From assembly GCA_963682055.1 (NCBI GenBank), contig OY821742.1:28181060-28245059 (forward strand): DNA of 64,000 nt, in the 5' to 3' direction. Both the position numbers and the translations under genes were made by a program. Every line of letters starts with the position of its first letter. Position 1 is the first letter of the stretch. The notes under the pieces are model-generated. The model was given only the letters and a program-made list of their open reading frames with translations. It had not been told where the DNA came from and did not search any database. Below are positions 22,858 through 34,914 of this stretch, piece by piece. Origin of the DNA: Primula veris. Its lineage: Eukaryota; Streptophyta; Magnoliopsida; Ericales; Primulaceae.

Positions 22858-23462
22858 ATCGGAATGTTTGATGGTTGATATGAAGACTCTGGTGTGAAGG
22901 AAGTTTAATATGGTCCCCGATTTTACTCAGAATATTATGTTGGGTTGTTATCTCGAATTATGAAGTTGTCCTAGTCACGGTATATCTGTTTCTCGTATTA
23001 GTGATACAACCTTGAATTAAGAATTTATTTTGTCAAATAAAGACAAGAAATTTCACAATGTTGGCAAACAAAATATTAACGTTTCTAAGTAACTTTTTCT
23101 TATACTAAAGTATAACGAGAAAATTGCAAATAGGGTCCTTTTGTTATTGGCCTAACCATTTATAACATTCCACCGGAACAGTAAAGTTTTATCAGTCTGT
23201 AATTTGTATTAATATAAACTTAAGTAATAGTGAAGCACATTCTTTTTTGTCTGAGGGGAAGTTAAAAGAGTACTTTAAACTTTGAAGCTTCTGTATTCTC
23301 TATTTCTCTTCTTCTTTTTTATGACAGATAACTAGGTTATTGAACATCATAACTAAGCTGATTTGTCAATTTTATAAAACCTTAAGCAAGAAAGACTGAA
23401 AGCTGGTGTAAAATGAGTTATTAATCTAATAATAAAGATAGTTATCATGGTAATATATGTAT

Positions 23463-23504
<42 letters not shown>

Positions 23505-24087
23505 GTAAACGATATTCTTCCAAATAATTTAATATTACTTCACGCACGACTTATTCATCACATATTATATGCAATCATAACCGCTATTAGTATGAGATCG
23601 GAAAAAGTTGATGGAATATTATGTTATAAGGATGTCACCTTTTTATATTCCATATCTTTAACGTTTTAAGCACTACGCCGTTTTCAGTACTGATGCGTTA
23701 TCTGTTTCCAATATTCTATCAACGTTGTCTCTGATGGTCCCCTCTGGTGACAGATATCGGCTAGTACATTGTTGGTAGTGCATACGCAAGTCAATTTTGT
23801 GATAGAATGGTCTCTTATACATCTATCACAAAAGCCTGTGAACTGCACATGCTCGTCACAAAAGCTTGGAAAAAAGTTAATTGACTATTGTGCCTCTGAT
23901 GGTCTTCTTCACACAACTGATTTGGTACATAATGATTTTTGTTTATGCTAGTTTTCTATGAGTTCAATTTTCTTTTAGTTCCTACTCCCAGTTTATGGAA
24001 ACCTTTTAAATGCTAATCCGTTTTGTTCAGTTTTTGGCACTTTGGCTTAGTCTGGTTGAACTTTGCTCATACTAGAATAGCTAGGAT
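22858..24087. other. Non-coding region with C38 homopolymer
   Basis: AT-rich sequence following the kelch relic. A 60-codon open frame at 23769-23951 has no recognisable domain and I do not call it a gene. Confidence 0.55.
23464..23501. repeat. C38 homopolymer
   Basis: Thirty-eight consecutive C in an AT-rich setting, with no flanking gradient of imperfect repeats. Confidence 0.9.
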
Positions 24088-24369
24088 CAATGTTTTAAAA
24101 ATCGCGCTGTATAGCGCGAAATAGCGATTTTTGGGAAAAAAACGCAACGAAAAACCACTACAGTAGAAACTCTCTACAGTCATACCCTTGTAAGCATACT
24201 AAAAGTATGACTATAACGAGTTTATTCTTAAGTAGAGTTTTACATAGAAAATCAAAAGACTTATGTATGTACATAAAAAAGATACATGTATCTAGTTTAG
24301 AACAAATACATGTATTTTGGAGAACAAATACATGTATTTTGAAAGGTGTAAAGTCTTCAAATTTCTTGT

Positions 24370-24746
24370 ATGGATGAAGAAAATCAAAGGATACTTACAG
24401 ATTTGAGTAATCAGTTTAAAAAACTTCACTACACTAACCAAATGTATATGGATGTCTTTCTTAATCATGCAAGTGAGAAACAAGTCACGAACGCTTTAAC
24501 AGAAGAAGAAATCATTACAACAATTAGGCAAGAAGCGGAGGGATATAATCCGGAGGATGATAGTATAGAAATACCAGAAGTTTCGTGTCAAGAACCTTTA
24601 AGAATGCTTGACAAGTTAGAAATATTTTGGCTTCAGTTCATGCGGATGAGTTATTACGTACGCAAAATTTAAAGGATGTAGTAACTACCAACAAAATTAA
24701 GTCAATGTCGCAAACAACAATAGATAAATATTTTACAAAATGTTAA
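24370..24746 (+). pseudogene. pogo-type transposase C-terminal remnant with PIP-box-like end
   Basis: Encodes NALTEEEIITTIRQEAEGYN followed by an acidic stretch and QEPLRMLDKLE, the pattern seen at the C-terminus of pogo/Tigger/CENP-B-like transposases. One frameshift near 24632 moves the reading into the frame ending SQTTIDKYFTKC before TAA (24744-24746). QTTIDKYF fits the PCNA-interacting pattern Q-x-x-h-x-x-a-a; pogo transposase is known to carry a PCNA-binding C-terminus. The helix-turn-helix and DDD catalytic parts are absent, so the element cannot move itself. Confidence 0.6.
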
Positions 24747-24757
24747 ACTTAATGTAA

Positions 24758-24760
<3 letters not shown>

Positions 24761-24807
<47 letters not shown>
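24761..24807. repeat. (TA)n microsatellite in the pogo element
   Basis: About 23 TA units just downstream of the transposase remnant. Confidence 0.95.
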
Positions 24808-24810
<3 letters not shown>

Positions 24811-25405
24811 TTCAATATAATGTCATTTATTACTATATGGAGGAATTTTTATTAAGGCGGGACCCGAAAAAAGTATGACTTATTACAATGTGGAGTTTAT
24901 TCCTATTTATAACCGGTGCCAAGTTGGGACCATGAAATTTTATTCTTATATGGAGTTTATTCCTATATGGAATATTCTTATAGCGAGTTTCTACTGTATT
25001 TGGCTGTAATTGTGCTAAAATCGCGCTATAGGGGGCCAAAAGCGCAAAAAGCACGAAATTCTGGACCAAAAACGTAAATAGCGAGTTAGGAAAAAAAACA
25101 GCTGATCTAAATAATTAATATATATTGTGTAATTTTCATAAAAGTGTGTGCAGTTCAGATGGTTTTGCCAGTGCATTATTTTCTAGCAGACCCAAGTTTG
25201 AAACTCACCTACATCAATTTTTTTTTTCCGATTTTTTTTATTACCACCAAATATAACTATACATTTTATCTTTTATTGTTATATATTCTAAAGTATAGTG
25301 CATATTTAGGCAAAAAAAAAAGTACACCGCAAAGCGCTATGTAGCAACGTTATTTGCGCTTTTACCGTTTTTCTAACGATAACGATAACGCTATTTAAAA
25401 CATTG

Positions 25406-25721
25406 GCTAGGAGGACTAAATAAAATAAAATAAAATCAGTATTAAGTTATAATTACAAAAACTTAGAGGCTGGCCAAACTTAGGGAGAAAAGAGAACTTT
25501 TTTGAAGATTTTGATTATATATAGGCTGTCGTTCTGCTGCTCTGTGGGCTCCGTCGCCGATGGGGTTTGTTTGATTAGCTTTAATTTTGATTTTTTGTTG
25601 CTGCTACTTATTCACTTTTGTTCTAATCTTAGTTTGATTACTGTTTTTGTCCAAGTTATTTGCGGTTTACTTTTTCTTTATTATGTGAAAATGATTAATT
25701 TTATTTATGTAGGTAGCAAAT
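25406..25721. other. Spacer between hAT element and LINE B
   Basis: Begins with the right hAT TSD. 25443-25510 repeats words of 8617-8690. A C/G-richer patch at 25525-25570 (CTGCTGCTCTGTGGGCTCCG) could be a transcript leader, but no frame supports a gene. Confidence 0.45.
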
Positions 25722-25746
25722 CAAGTTAAACTTTATTACTGAAGAG

Positions 25747-27027
25747 ATGAATTATCTATTGGACAAAGACCCTTCTAAAGAAGAGGTAAAACAAGCTGTT
25801 TTTAACCTTAGTAATTCTAGTGCACCTGGCATAGATGGTTTTACAGGTAAATTTTGTGTTTCTTGTTGGGATATTATTGGTGAAGATGTTATCAAAGCTA
25901 TTGGTCTTTTATTCATGGGCATTCTATTACCTAGATCTCTTTCTACTACTGTTATTGCTCTTATACCAAAGAAGATTAAGCCCAAGAATTTTGCTGAATT
26001 CAGACCTATCAGTTTATGTACTTTCTGCAGTAAAATTATCTCAAAAATTATGTCTACTAAATTTGCTAACATACTGCCTATTATTATTTCTGAGAATCAA
26101 AGTGGATTTGTCAAATCTAGAGACATTGTAGACAATATTCTTCTGGCTCAAGAATTCATTTCAACTCTTAATAAAAAATCTAGTGGGAGAAATATAGCTG
26201 TAAAGCTAGATATGAAAAAAGCATATGATAAAATTTCATGGCATTTCCTTATTTCTAAACTAAGAAAATTGGATTTCTCTGAGAAGGTTATTGATTTAGT
26301 ATGGAGGATTATTTCTGGTAATCAAACTTCTATTTTGGTGAATGGCAGTCCTACAGAACTATTTACTCCTAGAAATGGTCTAAGACATGGTGATCCACTA
26401 TCTTCTAGTCTATTTATTATTTGTTCTGAAGTATTAAGCAGGAATTTAAACAAATTGATTGACTACAAAAGGTGGTCAGCTTTTAAGGCTCCTATTGGAA
26501 GCCCTATTATAACTCACCTTGCTTTTGCTGATGACTTGATAATCTTCAGTTCAGCAAATCTTCATTCTATCAGAAAGATCAACAATATTCTGCAATGCTA
26601 TAATAGAGATTCTGGTCAAGAAATCAGTTTAGAAAAAAGCTCAGTCTATTTCTCAAAAAGTGTCAGTGCTATTCAAAAAGGAATTATCTGCAAAGAGCTT
26701 AATATTGCAAGTAAGAAACCTCCTTTTTCCTATCTTGGTTGCAAGCTATATTCTGGGCATAAAAAGTGTATACTTTTTCATGAACTTATACTAAAAGTTA
26801 GAAGTAAACTGTCTACTTGGAAGGGCAATTGGCCCAATTTAGGTGGTAAATTAATATTGATTAGACATGTTCTTCAATCTATACATATTTATACATTGGC
26901 AGCTATGAATCCCCCTCTTCAAGTTATTAAAAGAATTGATCAATTATTGTCAAACTTTTTCTGGGTAATAAAAATGGTAAAAATAAGTATCATTGGGTTA
27001 GATGGAGCAAAATTTGTTCCCCTGTGA
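25747..27027 (+). pseudogene. LINE B reverse transcriptase
   Basis: Continuous RT frame: SAPGIDGF fingers, PKKIKPKNFAEFRPISLC, KLDMKKAYDKISW (motif A with Asp), LRHGDPLSSSLF, and catalytic FADDLIIF. The motif before it reads NGLRHGDP where related LINEs usually have LRQGDP. The frame is lost near 26965, where one G is missing from a G run after FFW. The next domain continues in the frame opening at 27024. Otherwise intact, so decay is recent compared with LINEs A and C. Confidence 0.85.
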
Positions 27028-28349
27028 AAGAAGGAGGCTTGGATGTTAAAAGTTTTCATGACATTTCAAAAGCTTTTGCAATGAAACTCTGGTGGAAGTT
27101 CAAAACTAAAGATTCTTTGTGGACCAACTTTATAAAAGCTAAGTATTGTAGAAAAAAGAAACCAGAAGATATTCCTATAAAAAGAGGTACTAATACTTGG
27201 TGCAGAATGCTTCAAGCTAGAGAACTGACAGAGAGTAATACTACTAGAGTTGAAAATGGGTTAAAACCTATATGGAAACTTACTACTCTTGGGAATTTTA
27301 CTATTAATTCAGCTTGGAATATTGTTAGAGAAGTAGGCCCTATAAACTGGAGAAGTACATTTATATGGGATAGAATGATACCTTTAAAAGTCTCTTGCTT
27401 TATGTGGAAATTATTTAACAAAGCTGTTTCCTTGGATTGCAACCTGCATAAATTTGGCATTAATCTAGCTTCTATGTGTGGGTGTTGCAAAAATACAGAA
27501 GAAAATTTTGATCATCTTTTTAGTAAGGGTATAGTTTCAAATGAGGTTTGGAATTTCTTTGAAAGTAAATGGGGTATTATTACTCAGAATAACTCTTTGG
27601 TTGGAAGAATTAACGGCTGGTGGTCTTATATCAGTAAGAAAAAAACCTTTTCTGAAAGGAAAATTTGTCAGGTGCTACCTTCTATCATTATTTGGGTTAT
27701 TTGGAAATCCAGATGTTCATGCAAATTTGAGAATATCAAAATGAGGTCTAGCAATATTATTCGAGATACTCAAGATTTGATTATTCAAACTCGTTATAAG
27801 GAGAAAGATTTCTCCTATTCTAATTACAGTGGTAAGAAAAATATTAAAAAAGCCACTATTATTAAGTGGCTTAATCCACCAACTGGGTATCTGAAACTAA
27901 ATATAGATGGCTGTTATAAACATACTGAGGTTTTTAATGGAATTGGTGGGCTAATTAGAGATGAAAAAGGGTACTTTATCAAAGGGTTTTCTAGGGCTAT
28001 CACAAGCTATTCAGCTCTTTATTCTGAGTTCAAAGCCCTATATTATGGTCTACAAATCTCTCCAAAAAGACTTCTAATAATTGAGAGTGATTCCTTACAG
28101 TTAATCAATATCATTCAAGGTAAACAAAAATGCCCTTGGAAAGTTTTGGATCTATTTCATTGTATTAAAGAGCAAATAAAGGAAATAGACTACCAGTTTA
28201 AGTATGTGGCAAGAGAAGGTAACAAGGCTGCTGATCTACTTGCGAATTGGAAGGGAGTCACCATTTCTTCTAGTATGGATGATTTTCCACATGTATTAAA
28301 GGGGATTATAATTACTGAAGCTAAAGGACTCTCAAATTTAAGGTTTTAG
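27024..28349 (+). pseudogene. LINE B zf-RVT and RNase H region, open but out of frame with RT
   Basis: 441-codon frame continuing LINE B after the frameshift. zf-RVT region around FIWDRMIPLKVSCFMWKLFN with Cys residues in SMCGCCKNTEENFDHLF. RNase H with all four acidic positions visible: LNIDGCY, YSEFKAL, IESDSLQ, GNKAADLLA. It ends with TAG at 28347-28349. It needs the upstream RT frame to be useful, hence pseudogene. Confidence 0.85.
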
Positions 28350-28732
28350 ATGAAGAAGAAGATGGAAAGATAGCTATTTATTTCTGTTAAATCAAAGATG
28401 GCGATGAAAATGGAATGTAAGAGGGAGACTTCTCTCTTAGGTTTTCTTTCTCAGAGAGAAATGAAGAGGTGCAAGTGACAGGTGTTATTACACCTAGTTT
28501 CAGGACCAGTCCCTCAAGTTTTAATCACCATTCTATTGAGTCCAATTTTGGCAACTTTTGGATAATTAATTTTCAGTTATTTCATTTGGTTGTAATAGTT
28601 TGCTATTATTTCTATTAGGCCTCCTGATTAGAGATTCTCTTTGTAATTACTTTTGATTTCGTTTTGTGGGGTTTCCTCTGCAGCACGTTTTTAATAAATT
28701 GTGGGTATCACCACTAATTATTTAAAAAAAAA
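28350..28732 (+). other. LINE B 3' UTR and A9 tail
   Basis: Non-coding, with TTAATAAATT shortly before the A tract. Confidence 0.65.
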
Positions 28733-29967
28733 TTGGATAGTTATTTATTTAGTTCACTAAAATCCTACTTTTTTATCTCACTAATTGATGATATAATTGG
28801 AACATTTTAGTGAGAACAATTTTGTTCCTTTTTCTGAGAAATACATACAGAAACAATATTAACTTATTCTTCATTCCATTATACTCATGTGCTAGTTTTG
28901 TTCACAATTTTGGATATTCATTATTTCATTAAGACAATAATTAAGGCATTGTTCTTTTCTTTTTCCCGCATTGTTGTGTTTTATTCAGCTGCTAAACTTC
29001 CTACTAGAATAATTTATGAAATTAAGCAACAATTGAGGTTGAAATAGAACCTCATAACTTGCGTTTGCAAAGGAACTGCAGATTTCATGTCAGCACTGCA
29101 TAAGAAAATGTTCCAATCAGGTACGGCCAAATCTGTCATAAATTTATCGCTAAATGATCATATATGTCAATAAAACCGAAATCCGTCGCTATACCGTCTC
29201 CGCTTAGGGCGTTGTGAACCAAAATCTGTCATTAGCTATTTCCTTTTGCGATCTTACATTATTTTGTAGTACGTTAGTTCTTTTTTAATCTTAGTATTTA
29301 AGTAATAAATGATACGGCCGACTTTATATGAGTGTAATTCTATCAACGTCCGTAAAAAATAAATCCCGAAATGTGAAATCTAATGATCGCAATTTTCTTA
29401 ATTAATGTTGTTAGGTCTTTAATTGGCCGTAATTTTCGTAATTTTCTAAATTTTTAACGACTGTTACTAGAGTACACAATGTATTTTTGTTCCTAATTAA
29501 ATCATTATGGTAGTAGGTTTGCTAATTTTGTTAGTGCACCACTAATATGTATTTCCTCCACCTCTAGATAATTGTATACTATTTCTTATTGGTTTGTACC
29601 AAAATAAGCGTCGAATTTATCAATTTGGTAATTATAAAGTAACAAAGTTACTGTCTTACCCTTTATATAATTTCAAAAGAAAAAAGAACATATAAAGAAA
29701 TAAACATGAAAACTTGATTCACTTATCTTTTATGGCTACAACATCACTAATGTTTGGGAAATAACTTTAATTATGCTAATTATATATAAGTGTAATATTG
29801 GCAGGTTATGACTTATGTATTACACTTATATTAAAAAGTAAAATTTATGAGGGGACATGAGTATATATAAATAGAGATACATATTAATACATACATATAG
29901 ATACATGCACGACTATCAATTAATTTAGCTGCCGCCGCTCCATAGACTGCTTTGTTTCATTTTTAGG

Positions 29968-30110
29968 TTTCATTTCTCGTTTTTCACATCTTTTTTAATC
30001 GTTAAATTATCTCATTCGTGTTTCGATATATTTTTCTTGATTGTTTTTTCGTAAATCAAGTTTTTCACATAGCTAAAGTTGAAAATCATGACGTAGATAT
30101 AATTTTTCTT
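29968..30110. repeat. Local direct duplication, copy 1
   Basis: Shares AAATTATCTCATTCGTG, ATAAATCAAGTTTTTCACAT and ATCATGACGTAGAT with 30253-30412. Confidence 0.75.
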
Positions 30111-30252
30111 AATCTCTAGTAGTTCAAGAAAACTGATCATTTAGTACTTATGTTGAGATTTAATTATAACAAACTTATGGTTCAAATATATTTTAAAATC
30201 ATGTACAAATCTCAATGATGCTGCTCATTTTTACAAATCTCTTTTAATTAAA

Positions 30253-30412
30253 ATTTCACATCTTTTTATTGTTAAATTATCTCATTCGTGATTTAATTGG
30301 AATTTTCCCCATGTTATATTTTTAAGCTTAATTCGATATGTATTTCTTGAAATTCCTTAGTTTTGTCATAAATCAAGTTTTTCACATGGCTAAACTTGAA
30401 TCATGACGTAGA
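30253..30412. repeat. Local direct duplication, copy 2
   Basis: Diverged copy of 29968-30110, about 290 bp downstream. Confidence 0.75.
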
Positions 30413-32439
30413 TTTTTTGGTAATTTAGGTAGTTAAGTTAACTAGGTCGCTAGTTTTATTAATCATGGTTTTATTTTGCTAAAACCAAAGATATCAGTGG
30501 TTGTCCCTGCCTCCAGAACATTTTTTATTTTATTTTCACAATTTTAATGAACATACTTTTAATACCTTTCCTGAAGTTCTGGATTATAAATCGTATTCGC
30601 CTGGAAATTAGAGCTAAAATACCACCAAATCTTTTTTCCTTGGGGATTTTTCTGTTTTAGTTATATTTTAAATAATTGAAAACTAATATTCCTGCTTTCA
30701 TTTAAATCTGAAAGTTATTTCATTTGTAAATATGTCGATGATAGCAACAGCGCTTAAACCCTGGCTTGTTGTTGCGGATACGATTAATGATACAGAGTAT
30801 TTTCCTGTCTTAAATAATTATTAAATTATGTAAAGACTGATCTCGGTTTTTTTTTTTATAAATAAAGATGTGTCTTTAATAGGGTGTGGTCTATAGTGTG
30901 ACGGGATTGCAGAAGATTTTGGTGTGGAAAGCAACATGAGATTATCACTGGAACAAATTTATCTAGCTTAGTTAAACATGTTGGCGATAGCGGTTAGAAT
31001 GGTATAATAAAAAACATAATTTATTGTTGATTTTAATATTTATTTATTAATAATGAATGATTTTTTTGAGAATAAATGTGAGCAATGTTGTATATATTAT
31101 TTATCTGTACATGTGTCTTTATTTTGTATAGCAAGTGATTTGGTGTGTAGAGTACGTTCTACACACGGAAGATCAAATTATTGATTTTTATATAATATAT
31201 ATTTTATCGATCACAAATTTAGATAGAGTGCACACCCATCGGTATACTTATAGCACAAAGTTTTAGTATGCATGTCTTAACTACAAGGAACGGTTAAGTT
31301 CCGACTATTTGTGATAGTATACTTAGAGTATATTGAACATGACGGATTGATATTATTTTATAATATTGACCGGAATAAAATAATTATACCTAATGAATTA
31401 TTATGATTACTTATACTTTTAATCTCTAAATTAATATGGTGTGTGTTTATAATCGACGGAATTCACGTCATTTAATAAGTATTGATGATATTCCCTCGAT
31501 AATCCTATAAGTTTTGTTTGTGTCAAATCTTTCAAGTGGAGTTTTATATCCGACACAACAAATAAGTTAAGTGATAAGGTCGAGAAAATAATATTCCGAG
31601 TAAAATAATTATCAGTAATTTATTTACTCAGTGGATATCTGTAACGTTAACGTGAGGAGATTTTTAAGTATTTAATAACGTGCTCTCAAATATTAATTTG
31701 AGAATGAATAATAGTGCAATTATATTCTCTAATAGAAATGAATATAATCTACTAATAGATTATCATATGATTATAAAAGTATTAATTAGATAATATTATA
31801 TTAGTCTTTTTAGTTAAAAATATATAATATTTATGAATTAAATTATAATATAAGTTGGGTTAGATATCCATGTTAAGTATAAGGCTTATTTTTCTTATGC
31901 ACTGGTCCGCCTATAAATACACTTCTATGATTTGAAAAAGAATAACAGTCTAATAAACAGTTTTTTCTATAGTTTGAGAGCCAATCTCTCTAAAGAGTAA
32001 GAATATTATAGGAATACGGTAGAAGATCAGTTGTGATCGAGAATTGTCTGCGAGGTATTTCTGTATCACTTTTACAAAATTCATATATATACACTATAAT
32101 CTGGATAAAAAGCCAATTTTCCACTGAAAAATCAAACGTGCTTCTAATAACAATAGCACGGCCAAGAAATATTATCAGGAAAATTTCGCTACCATGAATA
32201 TGTTTCCTAAAAAGCCTGTTATGATGCATAAACTTTTCAGTAAAAAACCAGTTCTACTGTATAACACGAAATATTGTATTACTTATTTTATTACCCTCTT
32301 TAACGGAAACTTTCTATTATTTTGTTTTTACTATTGTACAACTTTGTGGGTACTTATTTTTATTACTATAGTCTAATTCATATCCCGTTTCAAAATCAAA
32401 AATGAAAATAACTTAGTGCCACTAGCTTGACAAAGGTAT

Positions 32440-32456
32440 TTTAAGCCTTGATATTT
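32440..32456. repeat. Left 17-bp TSD of the chimeric retrocopy
   Basis: TTTAAGCCTTGATATTT, identical to 36245-36261. Confidence 0.9.
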
Positions 32457-34602
32457 AGTAGAGGTTTAACTAGTTTATTTAGTACTGGAAAAATAAAACA
32501 TTATAAATTATCTTCTGGTATTGCTCCTATCTCTCACTTACTATATTTACTATATGTTGATGATATCTTAATCTTTCTAAATGGTTGTAAATCCAATATT
32601 GATAAATTCATGAATTTCATGCATGCCTATGAAAAAATCTCTGGTCAAAAATTGAATAATAACAAAAGTATCTTCTTGTCTCATGGTCTTAAAACTGCTA
32701 GAAAGGAAATTATCAAGAATAATGCATGTTTTGCTGAAGGTAGCTTTCCTACCATTTATTTAGGTATTCATTTATATCATTCTACGGCTAATATGTTTGA
32801 ACCTCTACTTCAAAAGATTTGTAATAAAGTGGATGGTTGGAAGACTAATTTGGTATCTGTTGGGGCTAGACTTACTCTGATTAAGAGTGTACTAGGTAAT
32901 TATTTCCTTGTTCATCTTTTATATGTCACTCACCCTCCTCAAAAAGTCACAAATGATATTAATAGAGCTTTTTCTAAATTTTTTTGGGGCAGTTCTGATA
33001 GTAATAATAAGCATCATTGGGTAAACTGGACTAAAATTGCCACTCCTGTTTTAGAAGGTGGTGTAGGGATTATAAATGTATTGCATGCTAAACTTGCTTG
33101 TAAAATTTTAACTGAAATTACTTCTTATACTTCTTTTATGTTTCAAAAATACCTTAGGAATTGTTCTAATTGGGGGTCCCCCATTTTTCATGCTAATAGT
33201 TCTATTATGCGGAAAACAATTAGTAGTTATTTATCTAATTTAGTTACTAATAATAATTGGGTGTTAAAAGAGAGATCTGTTAGTTTCTGGTTTACGAATT
33301 GGAGAAACACTAAAGCTATTTGTGAGGAATACACCGTAAACAACCCGTTTATTCTACTCAATCAAGTTCATAATGATGTTAATTGGAATGATGACCTTAT
33401 TTTGAAAATTGGGGATTTTTCTTTAATACGGGAAGTTCATAAGTATAACATTAAGCTTATAACATGTGAAGATATTAGATATTGACCTAATACAATGGAG
33501 GGTAATTTCACTTGTAAAAATGCATTACATCGTTTTCGCCATACTCATCCTGTTAATAAGATTTATCATCATATTTGGAATAATTATCTACTTACTAAAA
33601 TTTCTGTCTTCAATTGGAAACTCTGGAATAATGCTATTAAGTTAGATGGTGATGTAGAAAAGGTTGGTATAACTTTAGCTAATAAATGCATTTGTTGTAC
33701 TGTTCATTTATATACTGCGGATCACATGTTTACTAAAAGTGAGGTTAGTCTAAAAGTGTGGAATTATTTTAGTAATCTTTTTGGTTTTAACATTCCTACT
33801 TATTTTGGAGTTCACTCTATTATTACTAAGTGGTGTAATCATTTTCAGGGTAATACTTAAGTAGATAAATTAGCTAAGTTTTTCCTTTTTTGATTAATTG
33901 GGAAATTTGGATTAATATAAATAATTATATTCATAATAATGCTCCTTTTAGTGACACTATCATTATTAAAAAAGTTCATAACTGGCTTAAAGACCTTAAT
34001 TTTTTTGCTTTCTAACTGTTCATCTACTAATAGTTTTAACCTTACCATTTTGCATGCTTGTGATATTTCTGTTAATAAAATTAAGACTAAAAGACATATT
34101 ACTTTAACTTGGTCTCTTCCCTCTAAGCGAACACTGAAACTTAACATTGATGATTCTTGTTTCGGAAATTTTTGGATAGCTGGAAGTGGAGGGGTATTAC
34201 GTGGCGATCAGGGTAGTATTGTATTTTCTTTTTGTTCTCATTTAGGAATACGGAATAACACTTATGATGAGTAAAGTGCTTTGCATATTGGCTTATAAAT
34301 TTTCTACTCTCTAGACTTACATAATATTGATATACAAATAGACTCTTTATTAGTCAATAATTGGTGGAATCATCATACTAAAACTCCTATTGCTTATACT
34401 AATATGTGGGAAGACACTTGTGCTGTAATAAATTTGGTTTGTTTTAGCTTGACTCATATTTATAGGGAGAAAAATAGTGTAGCCGATCAGCTAGCAAAAT
34501 TGGGATAAAAAATGCACACTGAAACTTACCTAAGATTGATGGAATTACCAATAAGTGTATACACAGCACAAGTGTTTGATCTGTCTGGATTGCCAAATTT
34601 CA
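32457..34602 (+). pseudogene. LINE C partial RT, zf-RVT and RNase H
   Basis: Begins just before the catalytic motif, which here reads YVDDILIF instead of FADD. It continues through the RT thumb (SVGARLTLIKSVL, KFFWGSSDSNNKHHW), a TGA at 33483-33485 (expected W), zf-RVT (KISVFNWKLWNNAIKLDGD), a TAA at 33858-33860, a local frame change near 33900-34010, and RNase H (LKLNIDDSC, IQIDSLLV, NSVADQLAKLG). The homology to LINE A's extreme C-terminus runs to about 34602, then stops without a UTR. Dead copy. Confidence 0.82.
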
Positions 34603-34806
34603 GGATGTAATCAAGAATCATCCAATAAAAATGCAGATGACTCGGACGATGAAAGTAATCAAAAGAGACAGAGGCGTGAGGAGAAAAAGCGCGAAAAGCA
34701 CGAGAAGAGAAAGAAGCGACATTCTCGGGATTCGGGGGACATGAGAGAGATAAGTCTTTCCCGTGATTTGGATAGGAAAGATACTACAAGTTGCTACCCC
34801 CGATAA
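34603..34806 (+). pseudogene. Fragment encoding an acidic then Lys/Arg/Glu-rich tract
   Basis: Encodes NADDSDDESNQKRQRREEKK followed by further basic repeats (REKHEKRKKRHSRDSGD), ending in TAA. Such tracts are common in nuclear RNA-processing proteins, but no domain identifies the source. It starts after TTTCAG, which could be an exon edge, and is followed by a leader-like stretch before the glycosyltransferase ATG. Origin unknown; probably part of a host mRNA. Confidence 0.4.
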
Positions 34807-34914
34807 GTGAATTTACTTTACAAACGGCGTTCCTATGGAAAGACCAGGAGTGCATATTTTGACCTGATATTCATACCTAACCGATAGATAGATATATACG
34901 AGTACTACCCAGAC

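Larger units (their letters stand above)
24161..24996 (+). mobile_element. pogo/Emigrant-type Tc1-mariner element nested in the hAT element
   Basis: Perfect 12-bp inverted termini CAGTAGAAACTC at 24161-24172 and (inverted) 24985-24996, flanked by TA at 24159-24160 and 24997-24998. This is the TSD and CAGTA start typical of pogo-like elements, including plant Emigrant/Lemi. It retains only the C-terminal end of a transposase plus a (TA)n tract. Confidence 0.82.
24088..25405. mobile_element. hAT-like non-autonomous element with 8-bp TSD
   Basis: Terminal inverted repeats start CAATGTTTTAAA at both ends (left 24088; right end read in reverse complement from 25405). The first five bases fit the hAT CARNG pattern. 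Flanks are GCTAGGAT (24080-24087) and GCTAGGAG (25406-25413), an 8-bp duplication with one change, the size hAT transposases produce. Subterminal GC-rich words (TCGCGCT, AGCGCG, AGCGCAAAAAGC) recur at both ends. Without the nested pogo element it would be about 480 bp, i.e. MITE-sized, with no hAT transposase. Confidence 0.75.
25722..28732 (+). mobile_element. LINE B, L1-type, 5'-truncated
   Basis: RT, zf-RVT and RNase H in order, then a 3' UTR with AATAAA near 28692 and an A9 tract at 28724-28732. No endonuclease is present, so the copy is 5'-truncated near 25722; the exact start is uncertain. I found no convincing TSD. It is the best preserved LINE in the window, with one frameshift. Confidence 0.85.
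28733..32439. other. Long AT-rich non-coding region
   Basis: No supported gene. It contains a TATA-like TATATATAAATAG near 29861-29873, a local duplication (next two entries), a near-palindrome GTGTGTAGAGTAC...TTCTACACAC near 31151-31175, and at 31910-31925 CCTATAAATACA followed by leader-like sequence that could be a decayed LTR promoter. I cannot identify LTR ends. Confidence 0.5.

Noticed and set aside
25700..28760. TSD for LINE B
   Set aside because: Only weak T/A-rich similarity (TTTATTTATGTAG versus TTATTTATTTAG); not convincing in AT-rich DNA.
31400..32230. Intact LTR or LTR retrotransposon upstream of the chimeric retrocopy
   Set aside because: A TATA-like box and leader-like sequence are present, but no TG/CA ends, PBS or coding remnant could be placed.
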